Assembly (NCBI GenBank): GCA_002084765.1
Contig: NBMB01000014.1
Location: 1 to 52,533 of the forward strand
Length of the DNA: 52,533 nt
DNA from: Candidatus Cloacimonetes bacterium 4572_55
Lineage (GTDB): Bacteria > 4572-55
Direction: 5' to 3'
The translations under genes were made by a program, and so were the position numbers. Shown in pieces: positions 34,944 through 45,053 of this stretch; the first letter of the stretch is position 1; each line of letters starts with the position of its first letter. The notes beneath the pieces were generated by a model that ran no database searches, had not been told where the DNA came from, and was given only the letters and a program-made list of their open reading frames with translations.

Positions 34944-35495
34944 TCACTTTGTATGCTTTACCACATCGGGGAAATATTTTTCCCAATCCCCACCCAAAAT
35001 AATCGACGCCTCAACGCCGCACTCATACCGCTGATAAACAACGAGTTCAATGCCGGTCAAAGATTGCAATTTACTCACCCGCTTGTCGTAAAAGGGACCG
35101 CGCCGGTCAATAATCATGGTTTGTTCATAATTGAAACTGTGCGCGTTTTCGTAGTTCAGCACATCAAGACGGCGGGTGAACGCAGTCAGGAAATAATCTC
35201 GAATTTTATATGCCAGCTTTTTTTCACCAACGCCATTGAGAATCTCGACTGTCAAGGGTTTGGAGATCAAGGATTCGGAGGTCGAGGGTTTGGAGGTCGA
35301 GGGTTTGGAGGTCGAGGGTTTGGAGGTCGAGGGTTTGGATATCAAGGTAGCCGAAGAGTCGGGCGTCGTCCCTTCTTTTTGGGTACTTTTGGTATCCTTT
35401 TTAAATGTAAAAAGGATCGAGGAGACCGATATAGTGACGATTGCCAGGATCAAAAATACAATTATGACTTCAATTAATCTTTTAAAGTTACTCAT
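34944..35495 (-). CDS. Membrane-anchored LytR C-terminal-domain protein
   Basis: 183 residues: one N-terminal membrane segment (about 10-30, VIIVFLILAIVTISVSSILF), a Ser/Thr/Pro/Lys-rich linker with tandem five-residue SKPST repeats (about 53-78), and a LytR_C domain (TVEILNGVGEKKLAYKIRDY to VVYQRYECGVEASIILGGD). LytR_C proteins are cell-envelope proteins whose exact function is unclear. The 15-base DNA repeat (about 35265-35340) makes the linker prone to length change. Between yqeK and rsfS on the same strand. Confidence 0.85.
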   Translation of the reverse strand: MSNFKRLIEVIIVFLILAIVTISVSSILFTFKKDTKSTQKEGTTPDSSATLISKPSTSKPSTSKPSTSKPSTSESLISKPLTVEILNGVGEKKLAYKIRDYFLTAFTRRLDVLNYENAHSFNYEQTMIIDRRGPFYDKRVSKLQSLTGIELVVYQRYECGVEASIILGGDWEKYFPDVVKHTK

Positions 35496-35571
35496 AGTTT
35501 TCTCTCATATCTTACATAGTGATAATTTTCGTGAATTGATTCATAACACGTTATCAAATAATAACTTTAGA

Positions 35572-36105
35572 TTACGAGCAGAGCGAGTTCCAAAATGCAA
35601 TCGATAACGGATGGATGAAATCACCGCTCTGCAACACAAACTGCAATTTACGCTGGCAAGCTGCTTTTAGCCCTACGCATAGCCCTTTGTCCGCTTGCTC
35701 TCTGATTCCGTTCACCTCTTTGAAGCTCCTGCTTGGTTCGATCACATCGGCAATATAGATTATTTTTGACGAATCGGACAGACCCGGTTTGCCGGTGGTA
35801 TGATAGCGAATCGCTTCGGTCACTGTCGGATGTTCGATCAAAAAATGGGTCTTAGCGACATAGACGCCAACCTCACTGTGATAGAGCCTCTCCCCAGCCA
35901 TGGCAATATCAGGGCTGATCGGGATATGACGCCGCTGGGCGAACTCGACTATCTCCAAATCTGGAACCATCCGCCCGCAGTCGTGCAGGAGAGCCGCGAT
36001 CTCCAGCATAGGGTCCTGGTGTCCATAGCGTTCTGCCAACCGGAGAGCCGTCTCCGAGACTCCGACGCTGTGATTGAATCGTTTCAGCGATAGCAAAAAT
36101 TTCAA
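35572..36105 (-). CDS. yqeK: YqeK-like HD-domain diadenosine tetraphosphatase
   Basis: 177-residue HD-domain protein. RFNHSVGVSETALRLAERYG, the HD pair ALLHDCGR, EVGVYVAKTHF and AIRYHTTGKPGLSDSSKIIYIAD match YqeK, which hydrolyses Ap4A symmetrically to ADP. The start at 36105 is slightly short of the family; the true start may lie a few codons upstream at a non-ATG codon in an AT-rich tract. First gene of the minus-strand group that includes rsfS. Confidence 0.9.
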   Translation of the reverse strand: MKFLLSLKRFNHSVGVSETALRLAERYGHQDPMLEIAALLHDCGRMVPDLEIVEFAQRRHIPISPDIAMAGERLYHSEVGVYVAKTHFLIEHPTVTEAIRYHTTGKPGLSDSSKIIYIADVIEPSRSFKEVNGIREQADKGLCVGLKAACQRKLQFVLQSGDFIHPLSIAFWNSLCS

Positions 36106-36477
36106 ATTTTCCTTTATTTTTGAAATTTTTGAAATTTTTGTAATAATACGATACCGTCTCCTATTTCCCTGGACAAACTGTGGGCAATCAAGCTGTCGGG
36201 AAATTCGCGCTTTTTGATCAAGTTCACACTCCGTTTGTTATCGTATAAAATTCTAACAGATAATTGTCAAAAAGACAAGGCTTTTTTCATATCAGGTTAT
36301 TCTATTTATGTAACGCAGATATGATCAGCGTATTATTGAGAGCAGAGTTTTGCGTTACAGTGATTCGGAACGGATAGGAACAACAAAAATTTTATTGGGT
36401 AAACAACGGCATTATATTAAATATTAAAAAATAAAAGAATAACCGATGAGATGTATCGGAGAAACGGAGGGAAATAT
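36106..36477. other. Divergent intergenic region yqeK/Deg with inverted repeat
   Basis: 372 bases between divergent genes. It holds three tandem TTTTTGAAA units (about 36116-36141), a hairpin-like TTGTC/GACAA near 36266 followed by T6, and a perfect 9-bp inverted repeat TGTAACGCA (36309-36317)/TGCGTTACA (36351-36359). No convincing ORF or complete promoter pair was found; promoters for both genes must lie here. Confidence 0.6.
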
Positions 36478-37947
36478 ATGAAGAAATTACAATTTGTATT
36501 GATTATCGTCTTGGGCGTTCTTATTGGTGCTGTGCTGACAGCCGGCTGGAATTTGACGGATCACAGCAGAGCGGACGATCGGGAGACAGCTGTTTCCGGT
36601 GATATTGAAGCCTTGCAACAGACTGGTAGAGCCTTTGTCTCCATAGCCAAAAACGTAACGCCTTCGGTAGTTAATATCAGCACGGAACGGATTATCAGCG
36701 AGGATTCTGTTCGAGAGAATCCGTATCATTGGTTTTTTGACGACGACCTTTTTGAACGTTTTTACAACAAACCTCATGGAGAGCGATCTCAAGGGCTTGG
36801 TTCTGGGGTAATCATTTCGGAAAAGGGATATATCCTGACGAATTACCATGTCATTCGGGACGCGGACAAGCTTATGGTCAAACTTTCCGATGATCGAGAG
36901 CTGGAGGCCGAGGTGGTCGGCACGGACGATCAAACCGATCTGGCTGTCATAAAAATCGCCGGGAGAGGCTTGACAGCCGCGGCAATCGGGAACTCAGATA
37001 AGCTCAAAGTCGGCGAGTGGGTGGTGGCTATTGGCAATCCCTTCGGGTTATCCGAGACTGTGACCGCGGGGATCGTCAGCGCAAAGGGACGCAACGCCCT
37101 GGGATTGGCGGAATATGAAGACTTCATCCAAACAGACGCGGCTATTAATCCCGGGAACAGCGGTGGTGCGCTGGTCAATATTAGCGGCGAGTTGATCGGT
37201 ATCAATACTGCAATCGAGACGCGTTCCGGCGGATTTCAGGGCGTCGGATTTGCTATTCCGATCAATATGGCGCGGGTTATTATGGAGCAACTTGTCGAAT
37301 CCGGCGAAGTGACTCGGGGCTGGCTTGGCGTTCAGATTCAAGATATCGAAAACGATCAAATGATGGAGCGATTCCAATTGGACAGTCGAGACGGGGTGAT
37401 CGTGACTTCCGTCTATTCAAACAATCCCGCGGCGGTAGGTGGGATGAAAACCGGCGATGTGGTTGTTGATATCAATGGGCAAAAAATACGGGATATGCAG
37501 CAACTTCGCCATCTTGTCGCTGTGGTTCCAGTCGGTCAATTGATCGATGTGACGGTGGTAAGAGACGGCAAGACAGAAAAGTTGTCGATCAGAATCGGCA
37601 GAAAACCCGCTGATTTGGCGTCTTTGCAGGGCAATATTGCGCCGACGATGAGCACTGACGAGATTAATTTGGGAATTCATGTGCAAGAATTGACTGCGAC
37701 ATTGTCCAGACAACTGGGATATGAAGATGAAGAGGGCGTTTTGGTCAGTCAGGTCGATCCAGATTCTCCGGCGAATAATGCAGGGCTCCGATCCGAAGAC
37801 CTGATCTTGGAGATAGATCGGAACAAAATTACCGATGTCGCCGACTATGAAGACGCAACTCGTCATATTAAGCCCCTGGACGATGTGCTGTTGTTGATCC
37901 GAAGGAGCGGAAGCACTCGATTTGTTGTGATAAAAGCACCGAAATGA
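36478..37947 (+). CDS. Deg/HtrA-family periplasmic serine protease
   Basis: 489-residue Do-like protease and chaperone of the envelope. An N-terminal signal anchor (LQFVLIIVLGVLIGAVLTAG), then the trypsin-like domain with catalytic His (YILTNYHVIRD), Asp (DDQTDLAVIKI) and Ser (DAAINPGNSGGALV), then two PDZ domains (GWLGVQIQDIE near 290; GVLVSQVDPDSPANNAGLRS near 430). ATG 36478 follows GGAGGG. No separate sensor gene is adjacent. The stop codon lies at the edge of a GATCCGCAGATT-type repeat. Confidence 0.94.
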   Translation: MKKLQFVLIIVLGVLIGAVLTAGWNLTDHSRADDRETAVSGDIEALQQTGRAFVSIAKNVTPSVVNISTERIISEDSVRENPYHWFFDDDLFERFYNKPHGERSQGLGSGVIISEKGYILTNYHVIRDADKLMVKLSDDRELEAEVVGTDDQTDLAVIKIAGRGLTAAAIGNSDKLKVGEWVVAIGNPFGLSETVTAGIVSAKGRNALGLAEYEDFIQTDAAINPGNSGGALVNISGELIGINTAIETRSGGFQGVGFAIPINMARVIMEQLVESGEVTRGWLGVQIQDIENDQMMERFQLDSRDGVIVTSVYSNNPAAVGGMKTGDVVVDINGQKIRDMQQLRHLVAVVPVGQLIDVTVVRDGKTEKLSIRIGRKPADLASLQGNIAPTMSTDEINLGIHVQELTATLSRQLGYEDEEGVLVSQVDPDSPANNAGLRSEDLILEIDRNKITDVADYEDATRHIKPLDDVLLLIRRSGSTRFVVIKAPK

Positions 37948-37978
37948 TCCGCAGATTCCCCGAATTTTCGCAGATTAG
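37945..37978 (+). repeat. Dispersed GATCCGCAGATT repeat at the Deg gene end
   Basis: TGATCCGCAGATTCCCCGAA followed by CGCAGATTA, overlapping the TGA stop of the protease gene. Same core as copies at 18345, 42011, 46961 and 51633. Confidence 0.6.
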
Positions 37979-38082
37979 GAGGGCTAAGCTGAAATAATTA
38001 CAAAATTTATTTAATAAAGCTGATCGCGTTATGAGAAGTGTTCTTTTTTGATTAATTTTTTGATGATGCTATAGGAGAATAG

Positions 38083-39369
<1,287 letters not shown>

Positions 39370-39488
39370 CGAGTTTTTCTTGAATCAATTTGGAATGCAG
39401 CGGCGGATTCGTCGATACCCAATGGGATAAGCGATACGCTCTGCATTCTCTCTCGCTTTCTTAATTTTTTTTTCATACGAGTCGTTTT

Positions 39489-39926
39489 ATGTCGGAAGAA
39501 CGCTGGACTGAACAGAATCGACAGAAATTATTGGAACGGCTTGTCCGTCCGGAATTGACGCCGGAAAGTATTGGACGAACTGTCATCATTGTTTTTATTG
39601 GCGTCTTGGTCTATATTCTGCTCTTTGGCGATTACGGTGTTTGGAGGATCAAGGCGTTGCAGCGGGAGTTGGAACGGCAACAGACTGAGATCGCGCACTT
39701 ACAAGCGGTTCAAGATTCGTTGCAACAGGAGCGCCAGCGCTTGATCAACGATCCCGACTATATTGAAAAGATCGCCAGAGAAAAGTATGGCATGCAAAAG
39801 GAAAACGAAACCGTGTATAAATTTTATGACGAGGAAGAGACGAGGAAGAGGAATCGTCCGATTGACCATGAATACGAATCTGAAGACCTCGAACGAGGTC
39901 TTTTTTTTTGTAGGAATCGCTTATGA
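39489..39926 (+). CDS. FtsB/DivIC-like septum formation initiator
   Basis: 145 residues with one membrane helix (about 33-50, VIIVFIGVLVYILLFGDYG), a coiled coil (about 55-90, LQRELERQQTEIAHLQAVQD) and the family tail NDPDYIEKIAREKYGMQKENE. FtsB/DivIC proteins form the divisome core with FtsL and FtsQ. The last 20 codons are unusual: they run through a perfect intrinsic terminator at 39883-39909. The stop overlaps the queA start (ATGA). The location after eno matches the order eno-ftsB seen in many bacteria. Confidence 0.88.
   Translation: MSEERWTEQNRQKLLERLVRPELTPESIGRTVIIVFIGVLVYILLFGDYGVWRIKALQRELERQQTEIAHLQAVQDSLQQERQRLINDPDYIEKIAREKYGMQKENETVYKFYDEEETRKRNRPIDHEYESEDLERGLFFCRNRL
39883..39909 (+). 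terminator. Intrinsic terminator lying inside the end of the FtsB-like gene
   Basis: AAGACCTCG, loop AA, CGAGGTC and nine T (39901-39909). The stem is 7 perfect pairs plus A-T extensions. It lies within the reading frame (codons for LERGLFF) and before queA. Confidence 0.8.
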
Positions 39927-40939
39927 ATGAATCGTTACGAACCAATATGTTTGATTATAAATTGCCGGAAGAGTTGATCGCGCAGCACCCACTTCAGAAA
40001 CGAGATCAATCTCGTCTTATGACGCTGGATCGCAAGACCAAACAGATTCGGCGCGATCGCTTCTCAAACCTTGCCGATTATCTGCGAGAAGGGGATTTGT
40101 TGATTATGAACGCGACCCGGGTGATTCCGGCTCGGCTCAATGCTCGACGCTTGACTGGCGGCAAGATCGAGATATTTTTGATTAGACAGTTAGATGACGG
40201 GTGTTGGGAGACGCTGGTCAAGCCGGGGCGCAAGGTTCGAGTAGGCGATACGCTACATTTTGAAAAAACCGGGGCAACCGCGCATGTATTGGACACCGTT
40301 CCGTATGGCGGTCGGATCATCCGATTTGACGGCGTCAGCGATTTTTTCGTTTGGTTGGAGAGCGAAGGGAAAATACCTCTGCCGCCTTATATCAAGAGAG
40401 AAGTTGTTCATGGGGACAGGGACAGATATCAGACAATTTATGCCAATGAACCCGGAGCGGTCGCAGCACCCACAGCGGGACTCCATTTTACAGAAGAGGG
40501 AGTGGAGATTGCCCAAATCATCTTGCATGTGGGTCTGGGAACCTTCCGACCAGTCACAGCCGAGATCGTCGAGGCACATCAGATGGAAACCGAATATTAT
40601 TCTATTACAAAGGAGACCGCAAATAAAATCAATCGAACGAAACTGCGCGGCGGGCGGATTATCGCGACTGGAACTACCTGTGTCCGAGCACTGGAGAGCG
40701 CAATCAGTGAAGATGGGTGGATTGAAGCGGTGGATGGTCGGACAGACATTTTTATTTATCCCCCGTATCAGTTCCGAGCAGTTGACTGCTTGATCACCAA
40801 TTTTCATCTTCCAAAATCGACTCTGCTGATGCTGGTATCCGCGTTTGCGACAAAAGAATTCGTGCTCCGAGCTTACGAAGAAGCTATCGCAGAGCGTTAT
40901 CGATTATATAGTTATGGCGATGCGATGCTGATTTTATAA
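39923..40939 (+). CDS. queA: S-adenosylmethionine:tRNA ribosyltransferase-isomerase
   Basis: 338-residue QueA, which adds the ribosyl group of SAM to preQ1 in tRNA to make epoxyqueuosine. FDYKLPEELIAQHPLQKRDQ, LIMNATRVIPARL, AAPTAGLHFTEEG and the end TNFHLPKSTLLMLVSAF are typical. ATG 39923 overlaps the previous stop; ATG 39947 (MFDYKLPEEL) is nearer the usual N-terminus. Other queuosine genes are not in the window. Confidence 0.96.
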   Translation: MNESLRTNMFDYKLPEELIAQHPLQKRDQSRLMTLDRKTKQIRRDRFSNLADYLREGDLLIMNATRVIPARLNARRLTGGKIEIFLIRQLDDGCWETLVKPGRKVRVGDTLHFEKTGATAHVLDTVPYGGRIIRFDGVSDFFVWLESEGKIPLPPYIKREVVHGDRDRYQTIYANEPGAVAAPTAGLHFTEEGVEIAQIILHVGLGTFRPVTAEIVEAHQMETEYYSITKETANKINRTKLRGGRIIATGTTCVRALESAISEDGWIEAVDGRTDIFIYPPYQFRAVDCLITNFHLPKSTLLMLVSAFATKEFVLRAYEEAIAERYRLYSYGDAMLIL

Positions 40940-40970
40940 GAATCCGCAAATTTCGTGGATTTCTTAGGGG

Positions 40971-41003
40971 ACGAGGGCTACAAGTCAATTACCCTCGTTT
41001 TTT
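40971..41003 (+). terminator. Intrinsic terminator after queA
   Basis: ACGAGGG (40971-40977) pairs with CCCTCGT (40992-40998), followed by TTTTT. It lies between queA and the convergent solute-binding gene, so it may serve both strands. Confidence 0.75.
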
Positions 41004-41020
41004 GAGAGGATATAAAAGTT

Positions 41021-41824
41021 CTATTCCCGACTTTGCGCTTGATGTGTGGAATCGGGAACTACCGGCTTATAAGAAGCCCCGAGATAGTCTTGTACAATGC
41101 GATCCAATGACCCGTCTTCCATCATTTCAAAAAGTGCTTCATCTATTTTTTCGATGATTTCCGATGAAATTTGCTTGTTAAAGGCAATATACTGATAATA
41201 AATTCCATAGCTTGTTTTGGTCAAATCGATTCGATCAAGAACACCCAATTTTTTTGCAGTAAACAGTAGACCCATGTTATGGTAAAATATTAAATCCACC
41301 TTGCCGTATCCCAATTTTTCCAATGCAGTGGTGAGTTTTGGTACGCCTTGAGTAATGATTCCATCGATTTTTTTCAACTCTCTCCCGGTCTTAGAACCTC
41401 GAAGATAGGAAATTTTTTTACCTTTCAACGAGATACTCCCACGAAAATCAAAGCTGTCTTTCTTAGATTTGGCAAAAACGGAAGAGACTTCATAAACCGG
41501 TACTGTTGAAAATTGATAAATCTGCTCTCGATCGGCAGTTTTTGCCAATCCCACAAACATATCTATCTTCCCTTTTTTCAGATCATACAGCAATCTTTTT
41601 AGAGGTCGAAAAGGACCCTTCGGATTTTTCGGTTGGATTTTGATGGAATCTACTCTCAGCCGTTCATTTAATTCTGTGATGATATCATAACAAACACCCT
41701 TTATAACGTCTCCCTCTGGGTAATATTTCGGTGGGCTAAATTGATAGGCAGTCTCTAAAATCACCCCATCGGCATAAAACGGCAGAGCTATAATAAAATA
41801 GAAAAAAATAGAGAGGTATTTCAT
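41021..41824 (-). CDS. Periplasmic solute-binding protein, family 3 type
   Basis: 267 residues with signal peptide MKYLSIFFYFIIALPFYADG and a family 3 extracellular solute-binding fold (GVCYDIITELNERL, KKGKIDMFVGLAKTADRE, YLRGSKTGRELKK, MMEDGSLDRIVQDYLG). Such proteins bind amino acids or similar ligands for ABC transporters, or act as sensor inputs. No permease or ATPase gene is adjacent, so an orphan binding protein; ligand not predictable. Its codon use is AT-rich and Lys-rich compared with neighbours. Confidence 0.85.
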   Translation of the reverse strand: MKYLSIFFYFIIALPFYADGVILETAYQFSPPKYYPEGDVIKGVCYDIITELNERLRVDSIKIQPKNPKGPFRPLKRLLYDLKKGKIDMFVGLAKTADREQIYQFSTVPVYEVSSVFAKSKKDSFDFRGSISLKGKKISYLRGSKTGRELKKIDGIITQGVPKLTTALEKLGYGKVDLIFYHNMGLLFTAKKLGVLDRIDLTKTSYGIYYQYIAFNKQISSEIIEKIDEALFEMMEDGSLDRIVQDYLGASYKPVVPDSTHQAQSRE

Positions 41825-41887
41825 AAGTGCCTCAAATTAAATAAACAAAGTCCTTAGGTTTCAAGAAGATGGAGGACTGCAATTTTT

Positions 41888-41916
41888 ATAATGACAAATA
41901 GAGGATGATTTGTCAA
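41888..41916 (-). promoter_or_regulatory. Promoter of the solute-binding protein gene
   Basis: On the minus strand TTGACA (41911-41916), 17-base spacer, CATTAT (41888-41893), about 65 bases before the ATG. Confidence 0.5.
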
Positions 41917-41958
41917 CAAGAAACTCGATACGAGCCGGTTTTTTAATGAAATTTGATT

Positions 41959-41987
41959 GCAAAAAAAAAAGAACGGGATTATATTCT
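41959..41987 (+). promoter_or_regulatory. Promoter upstream of tdk
   Basis: TTGCAA (41959-41964), 17 bases, TATATT (41982-41987). It lies ahead of the tandem repeat, as expected for the original tdk promoter. Confidence 0.5.
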
Positions 41988-42010
41988 TAGCCTGGATTAT
42001 TCGTCATCAC

Positions 42011-42136
42011 GGAAATCGATCCGCAGATTACGCAGATTATCGCAGATTAAGAATTGATAATTAAAGAGTTAACGGAAATCGATCCGCAGATTATCGCAGA
42101 TTAAGAATTGATAATTAAAGAGTTAACGGAAATCGT
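42011..42136 (+). repeat. Tandem repeat abutting tdk (unit about 54 bases)
   Basis: Two copies of a unit that begins GAAATCGATCCGCAGATTAT and ends GATAATTAAAGAGTTAACG (42011-42073, with a 10-base ACGCAGATTA duplication, and 42074-42128), then the first bases of a third (GAAATCG) that run straight into the ATG of tdk. The core GATCCGCAGATTACGCAGATTA is the dispersed repeat seen elsewhere. Confidence 0.85.
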
Positions 42137-42664
42137 ATGTTCAGCGGAAAGACGGAAGAGCTAATCCGCCGTCTGCGCCGAGCGTTAATCGCCAGACAGA
42201 AGCTGCAAGTGTTTAAACCAAAGATGGACAATCGCTATCATACAAAAAAAGTGACCTCCCATACGGGTCTCTCCATTGAGGCGAAACCCGTGGAGTCTGC
42301 GCGTGAAATTCCGATCTGTCTATCTCCGGAGACCACAGTTGTCGGGATCGACGAGGCGCAGTTTTTTGAGCCGGATATTGGCGATGTGTGCGAGGAGCTC
42401 GCTCTGCAAGGCAAGCGGATCATCTGCGCTGGATTGGACACGGATTTTCGCGGCAAGCCCTTCGGCTCTATGCCAGCGTTAATGGCGCAAGCCGAATTTG
42501 TCGATAAACTTCAGGCGATCTGCATTGTCTGCGGCGAACCCGCAACCCGCACCCAACGGTTGATCGACGGCAAACCAGCGTCTTATCATGATCCGATCCT
42601 GCTTGTCGGCGCGGACGAGGTGTATGAAGCGCGCTGCCGTCATTGTCATGTAGTCGGGAAATAA
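42137..42664 (+). pseudogene. tdk: Thymidine kinase, 5'-truncated
   Basis: 175 residues of a type II thymidine kinase. Visible: [19 protein letters not shown], the DEAQFF motif, and a zinc ribbon [13 protein letters not shown]...CRHC at the end. The usual N-terminal strand and the first Walker A residues (family pattern x-V-I-x-G-P-M-F-S-G-K-T) are missing: in frame, the codons before ATG 42137 read RVNGNR and then a TAA (42116-42118), all from the tandem repeat. The P-loop therefore lacks its first Gly and its beta strand. Probably inactive; a low-activity product cannot be excluded. Confidence 0.75.
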
Positions 42665-42686
42665 TCCATATCGGGGGGAAACTTTT

Positions 42687-43475
42687 ATGTCACACGCGGA
42701 ACGACTTTTTGTCTTGGCGTTTATTCTGATGATCTCTGGCTGCACGGGAAAAGTCCCGCAACTGACGCCTATTACTGATGTGACAGCCAAGTCGGAACTG
42801 ACTCGATCTATCCTGGATGAGCAAAATAAATTGGTTGGACTGAAAGCGTCCGGTCGAATTCAGATTTCATATCAAGGTGCCTTTCATAATCTCAAATATG
42901 CCGCGGCGTATAAAGAGCCGACCTATTGCCGATTCGACACATATATATTGTTCGGCAAACTCGCATCCAGCCTTGTGCTTACGCCGGATTCGCTGCTTGT
43001 GCACAGCCCTATGACCAACGAATATCTGGCACTTCCCTTAGAAGACGGCCGCATCGTCATGGAACAGGGTCCCGCGCTGCCTTTTGACGTCAACGATATG
43101 GTGAATATGCTGACTGGCTCCTTTGATCTGCCCGATCCAGAATCGATCCAAGTCGCCCAATCCGACAAGAGCTATCAATTGGAATGGAGCCAAGGCAATC
43201 TCCATTATCTGACGGCTTACGATCGAAAAGCCCTCTATCCAAAGTGGTTTGAAGCGCGCGAAAATGACTCGCCTATAGCTCGGATCGAGTTCTTGGGATA
43301 TAAGCGGATCGAGGATATGTACCGTCCACGACAAGTCAATATGCTCCGGTTCAATTCCAATGATAAGTTGACTCTTTTTATCAAAAAACAACAGATAAAT
43401 CCTGAGATCGAACTGGATACTTTTCGTCTAAATATTCCGCGGGGGACTCAGCGTCTTTCTCCCCAACCGTTTTGA
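42687..43475 (+). CDS. DUF4292/LolB-like outer-membrane lipoprotein
   Basis: 262 residues with lipoprotein signal (FVLAFILMISGC, Cys at about residue 19). The body resembles the LolA/LolB-like fold of DUF4292: LVGLKASGRIQISYQGAFHN, DTYILFGKLASSLVLTPDSL, VNMLTGSFDLPDPE. These proteins are thought to handle lipids or lipoproteins at the outer membrane. It follows tdk by 22 bases and precedes asnS. Confidence 0.75.
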   Translation: MSHAERLFVLAFILMISGCTGKVPQLTPITDVTAKSELTRSILDEQNKLVGLKASGRIQISYQGAFHNLKYAAAYKEPTYCRFDTYILFGKLASSLVLTPDSLLVHSPMTNEYLALPLEDGRIVMEQGPALPFDVNDMVNMLTGSFDLPDPESIQVAQSDKSYQLEWSQGNLHYLTAYDRKALYPKWFEARENDSPIARIEFLGYKRIEDMYRPRQVNMLRFNSNDKLTLFIKKQQINPEIELDTFRLNIPRGTQRLSPQPF

Positions 43476-43658
43476 TGAGAATAAAAGTGACTATTCAGCC
43501 GTTAGCGCATTCGTGGAAGCCTGAGTCGTTATAAGGAAAAACCATATTCCCATTTTCGGTGTATTATTCTTGCCTTTTGAGAGAAATCCCGCTATTTTGA
43601 AAAAATCTAAAATTTGATATGATCCACAACTTGTCATCCAAGTCTTACGGAGGAGTTT

Positions 43659-44954
43659 ATGAAAGATGCGCGTATTGAGGATATAGGAAAATATGAAGGT
43701 CTGGAGGTCACGCTGAAAGGCTGGCTGTATAACCTGAGATCAAAAGGCAAACTGCACTTTTTGCAGGTGCGAGACGGTTCCGGGATCATCCAAGCCGTGA
43801 TGTTCAAGCCCAATTTTGATCCAGAATTTTTTAAAGAGGTCAAGAAACTCCCGCAAGAATCTTCGATTATTGTCACGGGAAAAGTCAAAAAAGACAAGCG
43901 CTCCGCGTTGGGTTATGAATTGGATGTAACCGGTCTGGAGATCATCCAAAAGTCAGACCAGTATCCAATCCAACCAAAGGAACATAGCGTCGAATTTCTG
44001 CTTCCTCGGCGCCATTTATGGATTCGATCCAGGATGCAGTGGGCGATTTTGCGCATTCGAGCCGAGATTATCAGGGCGATTCGGGATTATCTCGACGATA
44101 GCGGCTTCCTGCTGGTAGATACGCCGATTTTTACTCCCGCGGCATGCGAAGGCACGACTACCCTGTTCGAGACCCAATATGACAGCCATCATAAAGCCTA
44201 TCTGACGCAGAGCGGACAGCTTTATAACGAAGCGACGATCATGGCGTTTGGAAAAACGTACTGCTTTGGTCCGACTTTTCGGGCGGAGAAGTCTAAGACT
44301 CGGCGTCATTTGCGGGAATTCTGGATGGTGGAGCCAGAGATGGCTTATGCGCATCTGGAGGACGTGATTCGCTATAGTGAAGGCATGATCATGGCGATTG
44401 TGGAACGGGTGTTAGATCGGAAAAAAGTCGAGCTGGAGATATTAGAACGCGACGTCTCCAAATTGGAAGCAATCCAGACCCCGTTTCCGAGAATGAGCTA
44501 CCAGGACGCTGTGAAAATTTTGCATGAAAAGGGAGTTGATTTCAAAGATGGAGGCGATTTCGGTTCCGAGGACGAGACGATTCTCTCTAGCATGAACCAT
44601 AGCCCTCTGGTCGTTCATCGCTTTCCATCTGCTATCAAAGCCTTTTATATGGAGCCTGACCCGGAAGACGATACCTATTGCCTGAGTGTCGATTTTCTGG
44701 TGCCGGAAGGGTACGGCGAGGTGATAGGAGGCGGGGAACGGATGTCTGATCCTGACCTGCTGCTGCAGCGTGTCCGTGAGCATAATTTGCCAGAAGACGC
44801 GTTTCAGTGGTATATCGATTTACGTCGGTATGGGTCCGTGCCACACGGCGGATTCGGATTGGGGATCGAGCGCACCGTGGCATGGATGTGCGGCATTGAG
44901 CATATTCGAGAAACCATCGCTTTTCCCAGAATGTTGTATAAAATATATCCATAA
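43659..44954 (+). CDS. asnS: Asparaginyl-tRNA synthetase
   Basis: 431-residue class IIb synthetase. The N-terminal OB-fold anticodon-binding domain ([32 protein letters not shown]) is followed by catalytic motif 2 ([20 protein letters not shown]) and motif 3 ([15 protein letters not shown]). The ALx[16 protein letters not shown] segment and the match to AsnS rather than AspS in '[20 protein letters not shown]' support asparagine specificity. GGAGG precedes the ATG. A terminator follows at 44971. Confidence 0.96.
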   Translation: MKDARIEDIGKYEGLEVTLKGWLYNLRSKGKLHFLQVRDGSGIIQAVMFKPNFDPEFFKEVKKLPQESSIIVTGKVKKDKRSALGYELDVTGLEIIQKSDQYPIQPKEHSVEFLLPRRHLWIRSRMQWAILRIRAEIIRAIRDYLDDSGFLLVDTPIFTPAACEGTTTLFETQYDSHHKAYLTQSGQLYNEATIMAFGKTYCFGPTFRAEKSKTRRHLREFWMVEPEMAYAHLEDVIRYSEGMIMAIVERVLDRKKVELEILERDVSKLEAIQTPFPRMSYQDAVKILHEKGVDFKDGGDFGSEDETILSSMNHSPLVVHRFPSAIKAFYMEPDPEDDTYCLSVDFLVPEGYGEVIGGGERMSDPDLLLQRVREHNLPEDAFQWYIDLRRYGSVPHGGFGLGIERTVAWMCGIEHIRETIAFPRMLYKIYP

Positions 44955-44970
44955 GAAGCCATATTATGCG

Positions 44971-45000
44971 AAACCGGCGAGCACATTCTCCGGTTTTTTT
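44971..45000 (+). terminator. Intrinsic terminator after asnS
   Basis: AAACCGG (44971-44977) pairs with CCGGTTT (44990-44996), with T-run to 45000. Confidence 0.85.
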
Positions 45001-45011
45001 GAACTAAAACA

Positions 45012-45039
45012 GGGGCAAGAGGCGACGGACTTTTGCCCC
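45012..45039 (+). promoter_or_regulatory. Stem-loop in the leader of the following lipoprotein gene
   Basis: GGGGCAA pairs with TTGCCCC (7 bp) just before the GGAG ribosome-binding site of the gene at 45054. It could gate translation or be an mRNA-stabilising leader; there is no T-tract after it. Confidence 0.4.
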
Positions 45040-45053
45040 AACGGAGAAACACT

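Larger units (their letters stand above)
41825..42136. other. Divergent promoter region plus tandem repeat before tdk
   Basis: 312 bases without a gene. It contains a minus-strand promoter for the solute-binding gene, a plus-strand promoter (TTGCAA-17-TATATT) and, from 42011 to the tdk start, a tandem repeat of the dispersed GATCCGCAGATT family. Confidence 0.7.

Noticed and set aside
42011-42136. Tandem repeats as a CRISPR array
   Set aside because: Units are directly joined with no unique spacers; the same core is dispersed through the window.
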